NCBI RefSeq assembly: GCF_001528665.1 | Contig: NZ_BBYJ01000006.1 | Location: forward strand, 62,001-126,000 | Direction: 5' to 3' | Origin: Microtetraspora malaysiensis | GTDB lineage: Bacteria; Actinomycetota; Actinomycetes; Streptosporangiales; Streptosporangiaceae | DNA length: 64,000 nucleotides | Part shown: piece after piece, positions 8,908 to 17,880 of the stretch | Layout of the letters: every line of letters starts with the position of its first letter | How positions within the stretch are numbered: position 1 is the first letter of the stretch | The notes under the pieces: generated by a model | Told to the model about the DNA's origin: nothing | Database searches by the model: none | Seen by the model: the letters and a program-made list of their open reading frames with translations, nothing else | Made by a program: the position numbers and the translations under genes

Positions 8908-9573
8908 ATGACCTCCCTGACGCGCCATTTCCGATCACTCCCTTTGGTGGACGTGCTGATCGGCGCCGCCGTGATCACCCTCGGCACGCTCGAGGCGATG
9001 ACGGGCGCGACGTCCTACGGGTCGGCGCGGAACCCGCAGTTCTGGTGGGTGGCCCAGGCGGTCGTCACCGGCGTGCTGGTCCTCTACCGCCGTAGGTTCC
9101 CGGTGGCGGTCTTCATCCTGATGCTGCTCGCGCAGTACGCCTGGCACCGGCAGGGCAACGAGGGCTGTCCCGTGTGGCAGCTCGCCTCGCTGCTCATCGT
9201 CTTCCACACGATCGGCGCGAAGCTGCCGCCGAAGCCGGGGGCGGCGTGGGTGATCGCAGGCATCCTCATCTTCGACTCGGGGGCGGTGGACCACCGTCCG
9301 CTGGACGAGGTCATCTTCCTCACCGTCGTCTTCGGCTCCGCGTACCTGACCGGGCTGGCGCTGCGCGGCTACCAGATGCGCGCGCAGCGGATGGCCGAGC
9401 GGGCGGCCCGCCTGGAGCTGGAGCGCGAGCGCCGGGCCGCGGAGGCGGTCGCCGCCGAGCGCACCCGCATCGCCAGGGAGCTGCACGACGTGGTCGCGCA
9501 CAGCGTGAGCATGATGGTCATGCAGGCCGGGGTGCTGCTGTTCCAGGGAGTCTCCATGAGCGAGCACGCGTGA
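8908..9573 (+). CDS. NarL-type sensor histidine kinase lacking its ATPase domain
   Basis: The 221-residue product has about four membrane helices (residues 10-150), a charged coiled linker rich in RAxRLELERERR, and an H-box (ARELHDVVAHSVSMMVMQAG) near 189-208 with the phospho-accepting His. It stops after about 13 more residues, so the HATPase domain expected over the next 130 residues is missing. The stop codon overlaps the response regulator start (TGATG), so the short form is a tidy reading frame and not an obvious frameshift. Either an internal deletion removed the ATPase domain, or the protein now works with an ATPase in trans. I chose ATG 8908; GTG 8899 is also possible. Confidence 0.75.
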   Translation: MTSLTRHFRSLPLVDVLIGAAVITLGTLEAMTGATSYGSARNPQFWWVAQAVVTGVLVLYRRRFPVAVFILMLLAQYAWHRQGNEGCPVWQLASLLIVFHTIGAKLPPKPGAAWVIAGILIFDSGAVDHRPLDEVIFLTVVFGSAYLTGLALRGYQMRAQRMAERAARLELERERRAAEAVAAERTRIARELHDVVAHSVSMMVMQAGVLLFQGVSMSEHA

Positions 9574-10244
9574 TGAGTGAGGCGTCCACGATCCGCGTCG
9601 TCGTCGCCGACGACCAGGCCATGATCCGCGTGGGGCTGCGCATGGTCGTGGAGAGCGAGCCCGGTATGGAGGTCGTCGGCGAGGCCGCCGACGGTGTGGA
9701 GGCGGTCGCCGTGGTCCGGCGGTGCCGGCCGGACGTCGTCCTCATGGACATCTCGATGCCCCGCATGGACGGCCTGACCGCGGCCAGGCGGCTGCTCGAC
9801 GCCCCGCACCCGCCGAAGATCGTCGTGCTGACGACGTTCGACACCGACGAGAACCTGTACGCCGCGCTGCGCGCCGGGACGAGCGGCTTCCTGCTGAAGG
9901 TGTCGCCGCCGGAGCAGCTCGTCGAGGCCATCAGGGTGGTGGCCGGAGGCGACGGGCTGCTCGACCCCGCGGTGACCACGCGCGTGATCGCGTCCTTCGC
10001 GGGACGGCACGAGCCGGTCCGCCCGCCGCAGCTCGCCGAGCTGACGCCGCGCGAGCTGGAGGTGCTCCGGACGCTCGCCCGCGGCCTCACCAACGCCGAG
10101 ATCGCCGGGGAGCTCTTCGTGGGCGAGGCCACGGTGAAGACCCATGTGGCGCGGGTGCTCATGAAGCTGAACCTCCGCGACCGCGCTCAGGCGGTCGTCT
10201 TCGCGTACGAGTCGGGCGTGGTGAGGCCGGGGGCGGCGGGGTAG
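9573..10244 (+). CDS. NarL/FixJ-family response regulator
   Basis: The 223-residue regulator has a receiver domain (about 5-120) with the acidic pair DDQ, the phosphorylation site in VVLMDISMP near residue 56-60, the threonine in VVLTTFD, and the lysine in LLKVSPPE. A LuxR-type helix-turn-helix lies at 150-210 (LTPRELEVLRTLARGLTNAE). It begins inside the stop codon of the upstream kinase gene, so the two are coupled. Because that kinase lacks an ATPase domain, phosphorylation may come from another kinase or from small phosphodonors. The targets are not evident from the sequence. Confidence 0.9.
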   Translation: MSEASTIRVVVADDQAMIRVGLRMVVESEPGMEVVGEAADGVEAVAVVRRCRPDVVLMDISMPRMDGLTAARRLLDAPHPPKIVVLTTFDTDENLYAALRAGTSGFLLKVSPPEQLVEAIRVVAGGDGLLDPAVTTRVIASFAGRHEPVRPPQLAELTPRELEVLRTLARGLTNAEIAGELFVGEATVKTHVARVLMKLNLRDRAQAVVFAYESGVVRPGAAG

Positions 10245-10461
10245 TAGGCGGCCCACGCGCCGTCGCCCATCCGGAGCACCAGGGGCGACGGTCAGCGGCG
10301 TGCCGGTGGCGACGCGCCTGAACCTGGTCGTTTTCCTGAGCATGGGATTTCCCTCACATCGGGGCCTTCCGATCGTTCTTCGATCGCGCTGGACCCTAGG
10401 CGGTTCGCGTGTGGGCGCACGTCCGCCGCCGGGCTGATTCGCCATCCACCGCTTGGGGGAC

Positions 10462-10490
10462 TTGTGGTAACAGGCCGTCCTGTGTGTATA
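10462..10490 (+). promoter_or_regulatory. candidate promoter of the DUF6421 operon
   Basis: TTGTGG (10462-10467) and TGTATA (10485-10490) are separated by 17 bases in a locally AT-rich patch, about 38 bases before the ATG at 10528. GGGAG lies eight bases before that ATG. Confidence 0.4.
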
Positions 10491-10527
10491 TTTTTCGGCA
10501 GATAGGTCCTGAATCGGGAGATATTTC

Positions 10528-12669
10528 ATGACGACGTTCCCCTCGATCCTGTTCGACGAGGCACACAGCGAGGCATGGACCATCCGGCGCGACGTCGCTG
10601 AGGCCATGAACCCGGCGCATCCTGACGACAACAGCTACGCCAGGGCGGCGGGAGCGCTGCGCGCGCTCGGCCACGCGGTCGCCGCCCACACCGAAGGACC
10701 GATCACGCCGTCATTGCTGAGCGCCCACGACGTCTTCGTCGTCGCGCACCCGTCGGCGGAGCTGTGGGAGCGGACCACCGGCCTGGGCAGCCCCGTCTTC
10801 CCGGTCGAGGAGCTGGACGCGATCGAGGCGTACGTCGCCGACGGCGGCGGGCTGATCGTGCTGGCCGAGTGCGAGCAGGAGAAGTACGGGAGCAACCTGA
10901 CCGAGCTGCTGGCCCGCTTCGGCGTCGGCGTGGAGCACCTCACCGTCCAGGACCCGGCCAACTGCCACAACAAGGTCGCGACCTGGGTCCTCGGCGCTCC
11001 GCAGACCGCGGTCGTGCCCGGCGCCGCGGTCGCGGGCACGGACGCCGCCCCCGCGCAGGACCTGCTCGCCGGCGCCCGCCAGGCCTGCTTCTACCGCTCC
11101 GGCACGCTCGTCCCGCCGGACGGCGCGACCGTGCTCTTCGCGACCTCGGGCACCGCCGACCCCGCCCGCCGCCCCCTCGCCCTCGCCGTACGGCACGGCC
11201 GGGGCCGGATCGTCGTCCTCGCCGACTCCGACCTCTTCGGCGACGACTCGATCGGCGACTACGACCACGAGCGCCTCTGGGAGAACCTCGTCACCTGGGT
11301 CGCCCGCGACCCCGCCGACGCCGCCGGGGAGCGCGCCTCCCACGTGGCCGGCGCGCAGGACGCCCAGGAGGAGGAGTACGTCCGGGTGTTCGCCGGGCTC
11401 AAGGCGGCCGTCGAGGAACTGCGCGGCCTCCAGGCCAAGGACGGCTCCGTGACCGGCGACCGCGACCGCGCCGTCGCGCTCGTCGGCGACATCGTGGACC
11501 ACGTCGTACGGCTCGCGCCGCGCTTCCCGCACGACCGCGCGTACCTGGACGCGGTCGTCGCCGACTTCCGCAAGTGGGTGGCCGACGGGCTCGGCGTGCC
11601 CGACTTCCTCGACTCCCTCGACGCCTTCCACCCCGACACCCAGCGGGTGGACGGGCTGGAGCACCTCGTCGTCTTCCCGATGTACACCCAGAACGGCAAC
11701 CTGGACCGCAACATCGAGGCCGTCTGGATCCGCACCGTCTGGCCGGAGTGGCTGGCCGAGCTGGAGCGCGGCGGCTACGACAACCCGATGTTCGTCCCGA
11801 TCGCGTTCGTGGACTTCACCTCGGGCTACGACACCAACTCGGCGGTGCTGTTCCCCGAGACCGTCGCCGTGCGGCGGACGCCGCCCGCGTTCACCTGGGG
11901 CGGCATCTTCTGCGACCGCGAGGCCGCCCGGTTCCGCGTCGTCAGCGGCGCCGCGGCCGCGACGCTGAAGCTGGCCCTGCCGCCGGACGCGGCCCGGCTG
12001 ATCGCCTCCCAGCAGCTCGCCCAGGACACGTTCGTGATGTGGGACCTGATCCACGACCGGACGCACAGCCACGGCGACCTGCCGTTCGACCCCTTCATGA
12101 TCAAGCAGCGGATGCCGTACTGGCTGTACGCCCTGGAGGAGCTGCGCTGCGACCTGACGGCGTTCGGCGAGGCGGTGAAGCTGGAGGAGGCCGGCGTTCC
12201 GCAGGCCAAGTACGTCCAGTACGCGATCCTGTTCGACCGGCTGTTCCGCTTCCCGATCACCGGTGACCGGGTGCGCAACTACGACGGGCTCGGCGGCCAG
12301 CTCCTCTTCGCGTACCTGCACCGGAACGACATCGTGCGCTGGACCGACAACCGGCTCACCGTCGACTGGGAGCGCATCGCCGACGGCATCGCCGACCTGC
12401 GCGGCGAGGTCGAGAAGCTCTACCGCGACGGCATCGACCGGGCCAAGCTCGCCCACTGGCTCGCCGCGCACCAGCTCGTGGCCGCCTACGTCGAGCCCCA
12501 CCCGGCCTCGGTCTGGCACAAGGGCGCGGACGCGCTGCCGGTCGAGGGCTTCCCCAAGGCCGTCGTGGACGCCGTCCTGTCGGACGAGTTCCCCCTGAGC
12601 ATGTTCTACGAGGCGCTGCGCCGTAAGCTCACCGATGTCGTCGAGTCCACTCGTGGGATCAGGGCGTGA
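10528..12669 (+). CDS. DUF6421 family protein (putative metal-dependent hydrolase)
   Basis: The 713-residue protein matches the actinobacterial DUF6421 family as I know it. The first 240 residues look like a class I glutamine-amidotransferase/ThuA-like fold (FDEAHSEAW at the start, then DVFVVAHPS, VADGGGLIVLAECE and a late GRIVVLADSDLF). The rest is a large alpha-helical domain. Near residue 504 lies MWDLIHDRTHSHG, and about 30 residues later EELRCD (537-542). A His-rich HxxxH followed by EExR(C/A)(D/E) recalls the zinc site of M49 peptidases, but the spacing differs and this is only a resemblance. It is first in an operon with an SDR and a threonine-aldolase-like enzyme. The reaction is unknown. 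Confidence 0.72.
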   Translation: MTTFPSILFDEAHSEAWTIRRDVAEAMNPAHPDDNSYARAAGALRALGHAVAAHTEGPITPSLLSAHDVFVVAHPSAELWERTTGLGSPVFPVEELDAIEAYVADGGGLIVLAECEQEKYGSNLTELLARFGVGVEHLTVQDPANCHNKVATWVLGAPQTAVVPGAAVAGTDAAPAQDLLAGARQACFYRSGTLVPPDGATVLFATSGTADPARRPLALAVRHGRGRIVVLADSDLFGDDSIGDYDHERLWENLVTWVARDPADAAGERASHVAGAQDAQEEEYVRVFAGLKAAVEELRGLQAKDGSVTGDRDRAVALVGDIVDHVVRLAPRFPHDRAYLDAVVADFRKWVADGLGVPDFLDSLDAFHPDTQRVDGLEHLVVFPMYTQNGNLDRNIEAVWIRTVWPEWLAELERGGYDNPMFVPIAFVDFTSGYDTNSAVLFPETVAVRRTPPAFTWGGIFCDREAARFRVVSGAAAATLKLALPPDAARLIASQQLAQDTFVMWDLIHDRTHSHGDLPFDPFMIKQRMPYWLYALEELRCDLTAFGEAVKLEEAGVPQAKYVQYAILFDRLFRFPITGDRVRNYDGLGGQLLFAYLHRNDIVRWTDNRLTVDWERIADGIADLRGEVEKLYRDGIDRAKLAHWLAAHQLVAAYVEPHPASVWHKGADALPVEGFPKAVVDAVLSDEFPLSMFYEALRRKLTDVVESTRGIRA

Positions 12670-12713
12670 CCCCGTCCAGCCACACGAGCCGTACGCGAGA
12701 GAGTGAGTGATCG

Positions 12714-13370
12714 ATGAGCAGAGTGATCCTTGTCGCCGGTGCGGCGGGACCCGCCGGGCAGGCCGTCGTCCGCCGGTTCGAGGAGCTCGGCGACACGGTG
12801 ATCGGCGTCGACCGGACCGGAGCCGACGGCTGCCTCCCGGTCGACCTGCTCGACGAGCAGGCCGTACGCGACCTGGCCGAGCGGATCGGTGAGGAGCACG
12901 GCCGGGTGGACGGCATCGTCCACCTCGTCGGCGGCTGGCGCGGGTCCAAGACCTTCGCCGAGACCTCGCTCGCCGACTGGGACCTGCTGCACGACCTGCT
13001 GGTCCGCACGCTCCAGCACGTCTCGCTCGCGTTCGAGCCGCTGCTGCGGGCCAGCGAGGACGGCCGGTTCGTGATCGTCTCGGCCAAGGCGGCGCAGAAG
13101 CCCACCCAGGGCAACGCGGCGTACGCGACGGCGAAGGCCGCCGCGGAGGCGTGGACCCTCGCGTTCGCCGACGCCCTGAAGGGCACGGCGTCCGCGGCGA
13201 CGATCCTGGTGGTGATGGCCCTGGTCAACGACGCGATGCGGGCGGCCAGCCCGGAGCGGCCGTTCAAGGGGTACACCGACGTCGCTACCCTGGCTCAGGC
13301 CGTCTCCGACCTGTGGGGCCGCCGCCCCGAGGAGGTCAACGGGCAGCGGATCGACCTCACGGCGAGCTGA
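12714..13370 (+). CDS. short-chain dehydrogenase/reductase
   Basis: The 218-residue protein has a Rossmann nucleotide-binding start (ILVAGAAGPAGQAVV) and the catalytic YxxxK within AAYATAKAAAEAW near residue 138. Hydrophobic strands ending in IVHLVGGW replace the usual NNAG. The short C-terminus is normal for a classical SDR. It sits 44 bases behind the DUF6421 gene and 80 bases before the aldolase-like gene, all in one direction, so a joint pathway is likely: oxidation or reduction of a hydroxy/keto compound that is then cleaved or formed by the PLP enzyme. The substrate cannot be deduced. Confidence 0.85.
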   Translation: MSRVILVAGAAGPAGQAVVRRFEELGDTVIGVDRTGADGCLPVDLLDEQAVRDLAERIGEEHGRVDGIVHLVGGWRGSKTFAETSLADWDLLHDLLVRTLQHVSLAFEPLLRASEDGRFVIVSAKAAQKPTQGNAAYATAKAAAEAWTLAFADALKGTASAATILVVMALVNDAMRAASPERPFKGYTDVATLAQAVSDLWGRRPEEVNGQRIDLTAS

Positions 13371-13385
13371 ACGGTGACCCGGGTG

Positions 13386-13407
13386 CCGGGCCGGGAGACC
13401 GGCCCGG
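13386..13407 (+). promoter_or_regulatory. GAGA-loop hairpin between SDR and aldolase genes
   Basis: A perfect 9-bp stem CCGGGCCGG/CCGGCCCGG closes a GAGA tetraloop, 44 bases before the GTG of the next gene. It could pause transcription, stabilise an mRNA end or partially terminate. There is no T-run. Confidence 0.45.
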
Positions 13408-13450
13408 GGCCCGGCTGGACTATCACGACGAGAAACATGGGGGAGCTTCC

Positions 13451-14524
13451 GTGACCACGGATGCCGTTCGGCGCCACGATCCCGAGATCAAGACGTTCGC
13501 GAGCGACAACTACGCGGGCGTGCATCCCGAGATCCTGGAGGCCGTCGCCCTCGCGAACGGAGGTCACCAGATCTCCTACGGCGACGACGTCTACACGGAG
13601 GCGATTCAGGAGATCTTCCGCGGGCACTTCGGTGAGCGGGCGGAGGCGTGGCCGGTCTTCAACGGCACGGCGGCCAACGTCATCTCGCTGCGCTCGATGT
13701 GCGCCCCCTGGGAGGCCGTGGTGTGCGCGGAGAGCGCGCACATCAACACCGACGAGGGCGGCGCGCCCGAGGTGACCGGCGGGCTCAAGCTGCTGACGGT
13801 GCCGACCCCGGACGGCAAGCTCACGCCGGAGCTGATCGACCGGCAGGCGTGGGGCTTCGGCGACGTGCACCGGGCGCAGCCGCGGGTCGTCTCCATCTCC
13901 AACGCCACCGAGCTGGGCACGCTCTACACGCCCGCCGAGATCAAGGCGATCTGCGACCACGCCCACGAGCTGGGCATGATCGTCCACCTGGACGGCTCCC
14001 GCATCACGAACGCGGCGGCCGCCCTGGACGTGCCGCTGCGCGCGCTCACCACCGACGCCGGGGTGGACGTGCTCTCGTTCGGCGGCACCAAGATCGGCTT
14101 GCTGCTGGGGGAGGCGGTGGTCGTCCTCAACCCCGCGGCCGTGCGCGGCCTGCCGTACCTCCGGAAGACCAGCATGCAGCTCGCCTCCAAGATGCGGTTC
14201 GTCTCGGTGCAGTTCGAGGCGCTCCTCGCGGGCGACCTGTGGCTGCGCAACGCCCGCCAGGCGAACACGATGGCGGCCCGGCTGGCGAGCGCCGTACGCG
14301 AGATCCCCGGCGTGGAGGTGCCGCGGCCGGTCGAGGCGAACGCGGTGTTCGCGATCCTGCCCGCCGACGCGGCGGACCGGCTGCGCAAGCGCTACCGCTT
14401 CTACAACTGGAACGAGCAGGTCGGCGGCGGCCGGGTCGAGGTCCGCTGGATGTGCGCCTTCGACACCACCGAGGCCGACGTGGACGCCTTCGCGGCCGCC
14501 CTCGCCGCCGAGATGCACGCCTGA
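13451..14524 (+). CDS. low-specificity threonine aldolase / beta-eliminating lyase family, PLP enzyme
   Basis: The 357-residue protein follows the threonine aldolase family: FASDNYAGVHPEIL at the start, the PLP-phosphate region FNGTAANVISL, an aspartate in VHLDGSRITNAA, and the PLP lysine in LSFGGTKIGLLLGEAV. These enzymes cleave beta-hydroxy amino acids such as threonine to glycine and an aldehyde. The start is GTG 13451 with GGGGGAG upstream; an ATG just downstream is out of frame. It is the last gene of the DUF6421 operon, so it may process an amino acid made or modified by its partners. A relaxed substrate range is typical of the family. Confidence 0.88.
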   Translation: MTTDAVRRHDPEIKTFASDNYAGVHPEILEAVALANGGHQISYGDDVYTEAIQEIFRGHFGERAEAWPVFNGTAANVISLRSMCAPWEAVVCAESAHINTDEGGAPEVTGGLKLLTVPTPDGKLTPELIDRQAWGFGDVHRAQPRVVSISNATELGTLYTPAEIKAICDHAHELGMIVHLDGSRITNAAAALDVPLRALTTDAGVDVLSFGGTKIGLLLGEAVVVLNPAAVRGLPYLRKTSMQLASKMRFVSVQFEALLAGDLWLRNARQANTMAARLASAVREIPGVEVPRPVEANAVFAILPADAADRLRKRYRFYNWNEQVGGGRVEVRWMCAFDTTEADVDAFAAALAAEMHA

Positions 14525-14557
14525 GAGAGGCGTCCGACAGCTCCGGCCGGCGTACGC

Positions 14558-14583
14558 GGTGCCCGGCACGCCGGCCGGGCACC
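14558..14583. terminator. bidirectional hairpin between convergent genes
   Basis: GGTGCCC/GGGCACC encloses an inner GGC/GCC stem, between the end of the aldolase-like gene and the end of the DUF3467 gene on the other strand. It could terminate both. Confidence 0.5.
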
Positions 14584-14603
14584 TGTCGTCCGGGAAGGGC
14601 GGC

Positions 14604-14900
14604 TCAGAGCTTGTGACCGGTCTCCTTCTCGAACGCGGTCAGCTGCTGCTCCAGCGCCTTCATCAGCTCGAAGACCTGAGCGGGAGGGATCCGGACCCGG
14701 CTGACGATCCGCGTCGGGACGCTCACGTACTGCGTGCCCGACTGAGGGTCGTCCGCCATGGCCGGGGGCCGGGTGATCACTGCGAAATCCAGGATGAACC
14801 CATCACGGGTGTGCCACACCGAGGCGAAATTGGCGTACTGCCCCGCCTCCACCTCAGGTGAGATGGTCACCTCAAGGCGGCTCTCCGGCTCGTCAATCAA
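14604..14900 (-). CDS. DUF3467 protein
   Basis: This 98-residue protein matches DUF3467: an early YANFASVWHTRDGFILDF strand pattern, a central conserved segment with RIVSRVRIPP, and a C-terminal helix (AQVFELMKALEQQLTAFEKE). The start codon is TTG at 14900, supported by GGAGGAGAGG six bases upstream. The family is small, soluble and widespread, with no assigned role. It lies alone between convergent and divergent neighbours. Confidence 0.82.
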   Translation of the reverse strand: MIDEPESRLEVTISPEVEAGQYANFASVWHTRDGFILDFAVITRPPAMADDPQSGTQYVSVPTRIVSRVRIPPAQVFELMKALEQQLTAFEKETGHKL

Positions 14901-15003
14901 TGTTCGCCTCTCCTCCGGACACTTCCCCTCATGTTGCCCTGGCAGGCGCGTTTCCGCGCACTAGGACACGGTGCGAATGAGGGGGTGCGCACCGGAAGCC
15001 AGT

Positions 15004-15702
15004 TCACTGGGTGAGGATCGACGGGAGCGGCTGCCCACCGCGCGCCTGGAGGAAGCCCTTCATCAACGTGATCTCGGCGGTCTGGCCGTCGACGATGTGC
15101 TGGGCCAGCTCGCGGACCTCGACGCGGTCCGACAGTCGCACCGCGCCCCTGGCCATGTCCACGCCGCCCTCATGATGACGGATCATCAACTGGAGGAAGA
15201 GGATCTCGGCGTCCCGCCCCTTGGCGGCACGCAGCCGGTCCATCTCCTCGGGCGTGGCCATCCCCGGCATCACGCCCTGCGTCCCGGTGGCCGCGCCCGT
15301 GCTCGGGCCGCCGTGGCCGTGACCGGCCATCCACGCCATCGGCGGACGGTCGGACGCCTGGTCGAGGCCCCACTGCTGCAGCCAGCCCATGAAGATCCCG
15401 CGCTGGGTGGACTGCGTGGTGATGATGTCGTACGCCAAATTGCGGATCGGGCCGTCGGTGCTCGCGTCGCGCACCGCGAACGCCATCTCGACCGCCTGCG
15501 CGTGATGGACGGCCATGTCCCGGGCGAACCCGGCCTCGGGAGAGGTGTCGCCGGGCGTCCCCGGTCGCGCCACGACCAGCAGGAGGAACGCGGCCGCCGC
15601 GACCGCGAGGGCGATCAGGCCGACCAGGAGGGCGCCCCGCCGAGGAGGCGCCGCCACCTCGCCGATGGGCTCGGCGGCGGAGGGAACGGTCTCGGTGCTC
15701 AT
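15004..15702 (-). CDS. DUF305 protein, membrane-anchored
   Basis: The 232-residue protein has one membrane helix near residues 24-46 and an extracytoplasmic DUF305 domain. The latter carries the paired motifs DMAVHHAQAVEMA and LMIRHHEGGVDMARGA, which put two His pairs and nearby acidic/Met residues in helices of a four-helix bundle. A Met/His-rich insert (MAWMAGHGHGGP and VMPGMATPEEM) could bind metal. DUF305 proteins are often found near copper or metal handling genes. The divergent gene encodes a DUF3105 protein, a common neighbour. I chose ATG 15702 as the start. Confidence 0.85.
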   Translation of the reverse strand: MSTETVPSAAEPIGEVAAPPRRGALLVGLIALAVAAAAFLLLVVARPGTPGDTSPEAGFARDMAVHHAQAVEMAFAVRDASTDGPIRNLAYDIITTQSTQRGIFMGWLQQWGLDQASDRPPMAWMAGHGHGGPSTGAATGTQGVMPGMATPEEMDRLRAAKGRDAEILFLQLMIRHHEGGVDMARGAVRLSDRVEVRELAQHIVDGQTAEITLMKGFLQARGGQPLPSILTQ

Positions 15703-15825
15703 CGCCACCCAGGCTACTGGCCTCGTGGCCGGAAAGGGCCATCGTGCGAACGTCGTCTTTACGGACGAACCCACTATTCTCCATACGCAATGCGGGGAGT
15801 TTGGTGACCAGTCGCTGGAGGACCG

Positions 15826-16563
15826 ATGAGCAAGGAAAAGGCGCAGGCGCGGCGCGAGCACCTCGCCCGCATGAGGGCGGAGCAGAAGCGTAAGGAGCGG
15901 CGCGCCGGGCTGCTCATGTGGGGCATCGGCGGCCTGGTCATCGTCGTGCTCGTCGGCCTCGTCGGGTTCTACGTGATCAACGACCGGTCGCAGAAGTCGC
16001 TGGACGGCGTGCAGACCTTCGCCTACAAGGGGTCGGAGCACACCTGGGACAAGGTCGCGTACAAGGAGGCGCCCCCGACGGGCGGCCCGCACAACTACTA
16101 CTGGCAGAACTGCGGCATCTATGACCAGCCGATCCACAGCGAGCACGGCGTGCACTCGCTCGAACACGGGGCCGTGTGGATCACCTACCGCCCGAGCCTG
16201 CCCAAGGCCGACGTGGACAAGCTGAAGACTCTCGCGTCGAGCGACTTCATGCTGCTCAGCCCGTACGAGGGGCTGAAGGCCGACGTCATGGTCAGCTCGT
16301 GGAACCACCAGCTCGTCCTCAACGGCGCCGACGACCCCCGGCTCCCCGCGTACATCAAGAAGTACAAGCAGAACCCGACCTTCACCCCTGAGTTCGGCTC
16401 CGCCTGCGACCGGGGCGTCGGCACCACCGCGGGCCAGCAGCCGCTCCCGACCCCCGACCCCGAGCTCGACCCGCACGCCGAGGCGTCGGCGGTGCCCACG
16501 CCGCAGCCCTCCACCCAGTTCACGGTCGGGCCGGACGCCACGCCCAGCCCGGCCGCGTCCTGA
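15826..16563 (+). CDS. DUF3105 protein, membrane-anchored
   Basis: The 245-residue protein has a basic, Arg/Lys-rich cytoplasmic N-terminus, one membrane helix at about 28-52, and an outer DUF3105 domain with [11 protein letters not shown], a Cys in [22 protein letters not shown], and a Trp-rich core. A Pro/Thr-rich tail ends the protein. The conserved His and Cys residues suggest metal binding, but the function of the family is not established. It is divergent from the DUF305 gene, a pairing seen in many actinobacteria, so the two probably work together at the membrane surface. Confidence 0.86.
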   Translation: MSKEKAQARREHLARMRAEQKRKERRAGLLMWGIGGLVIVVLVGLVGFYVINDRSQKSLDGVQTFAYKGSEHTWDKVAYKEAPPTGGPHNYYWQNCGIYDQPIHSEHGVHSLEHGAVWITYRPSLPKADVDKLKTLASSDFMLLSPYEGLKADVMVSSWNHQLVLNGADDPRLPAYIKKYKQNPTFTPEFGSACDRGVGTTAGQQPLPTPDPELDPHAEASAVPTPQPSTQFTVGPDATPSPAAS

Positions 16564-16588
16564 CCGGTTCCGTGCCGCGGCTTCCGCG

Positions 16589-17704
16589 TCAGGCGAGCGC
16601 CCGCTCCAGGGGCACCGCCTCCAGCCCGTGCGCCTCGGCCACGGGCCGGCTGGTCAGGTGCCCCTCGTGCGCGTTGAGCCCCCTGGCCAGCGCGGGGTCG
16701 GCGAGCAGGGCCTCCCGCCAGCCGAGATCGGCGATCGCCAGCGCGTACGGCACCGTCGCGTTGGTCAGGGCGAACGTCGAGGTGTGCGGCACCGCGCCCG
16801 GCATGTTCGCCACGCAGTAGAACACCGAGTCGTGCACCCGGTAGACCGGGTTCGCGTGCGTCGTCGGCCGCGAGTCCTCGAAGCAGCCGCCCTGGTCGAT
16901 CGCGATGTCGACCAGGACGGAACCGGTCTGCATCCGCGCCACCAGGTCGTTGGTGATCAGCGTGGGCGCCTTGGCCCCCGGCAGCAGCACCGCGCCGATG
17001 ACCAGGTCCGCGTCGAGCACCGCCCGCTCGATCTCGTACGCGTTGGACGCCACGGTCTGGCAGTGCCCCTGATAGATGATGTCGGCCTGGCGGAGCCGGT
17101 CGATGTTCACGTCCAGCAGCAGGACCTCGGCCTGCATCCCGACCGCGATCGCGGCGGCGTTCATGCCGGTGACGCCCGCGCCGATCACCACCACCTTGGC
17201 CGCGTAGACGCCCGAGGCGCCGCCCATCAGCACCCCGCGCCCGCCGCCCTGGCGCATCAGGTGGTACGCGCCGACCTGGGGCGCGAGCCGTCCGGCGACC
17301 TCCGACATCGGCGCCAGCAGCGGCAGCGCCCCGATCTCCGTCTGCACGGTCTCGTACGCGATGGCGGTGACGCCCGAGTTCAGGATCGCCCTGGTGCAGG
17401 GCTCCGACGCGGCCAGGTGCAGGTAGGTGAACAGCACCTGCCCCTTGCGCATCCAGTGGTACTCCTGGGGGACCGGCTCCTTGACCTTGAGGACGAGTTC
17501 GGAGCGGGCCCAGATCTCCTCGGCCGACTCCACGATCCGCGCGCCCGCCGCGGTGAAGTCGTCGTCCGTGATGGCCGACCCGACCCCGGCCCCCTTCTCG
17601 ACGAGCACCTCGTGGCCGTGCAGTACCAGCTCGTGGGCGCCGGCGGGAGTGAGGGCGACGCGGTACTCCTGGCTCTTGATCTCGCGCGGGACTCCGACCT
17701 TCAT
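16589..17704 (-). CDS. ald: alanine dehydrogenase
   Basis: The 371-residue enzyme converts L-alanine to pyruvate and ammonia with NAD+, or the reverse. It shows the family start [20 protein letters not shown], the catalytic-lysine region [12 protein letters not shown], the His in LFTYLHLAA, the Rossmann motif [16 protein letters not shown], and a C-terminal block with [19 protein letters not shown]. Length is exactly that of the family. I chose ATG 17704, which has AAAGGAG upstream; the frame extends further but that part does not match. It is convergent with the DUF3105 gene and leaves only 25 bases between stops. Confidence 0.95.
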   Translation of the reverse strand: MKVGVPREIKSQEYRVALTPAGAHELVLHGHEVLVEKGAGVGSAITDDDFTAAGARIVESAEEIWARSELVLKVKEPVPQEYHWMRKGQVLFTYLHLAASEPCTRAILNSGVTAIAYETVQTEIGALPLLAPMSEVAGRLAPQVGAYHLMRQGGGRGVLMGGASGVYAAKVVVIGAGVTGMNAAAIAVGMQAEVLLLDVNIDRLRQADIIYQGHCQTVASNAYEIERAVLDADLVIGAVLLPGAKAPTLITNDLVARMQTGSVLVDIAIDQGGCFEDSRPTTHANPVYRVHDSVFYCVANMPGAVPHTSTFALTNATVPYALAIADLGWREALLADPALARGLNAHEGHLTSRPVAEAHGLEAVPLERALA

Positions 17705-17880
17705 CCCTTCACTCTCCTTTCGGGGGAGCGCGGACGGGAGGGCCCCAGATGCAACCAATTGCCTGTCATTCGTGACAAATTGTGATCAATGCCTGTCGAG
17801 GGGAAGTCACTGATCTTCCGATTACCTCGGCATGGCATAGCTCGATAGGCTCTGCGGCGATGTCAGGGATCGAGGTCGGG

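Noticed and set aside
10200-10350. minus-strand frame starting MLRKTTRFRRVATG
   Set aside because: It runs antisense into the response regulator gene, has only a weak GAGG site and no recognised family.
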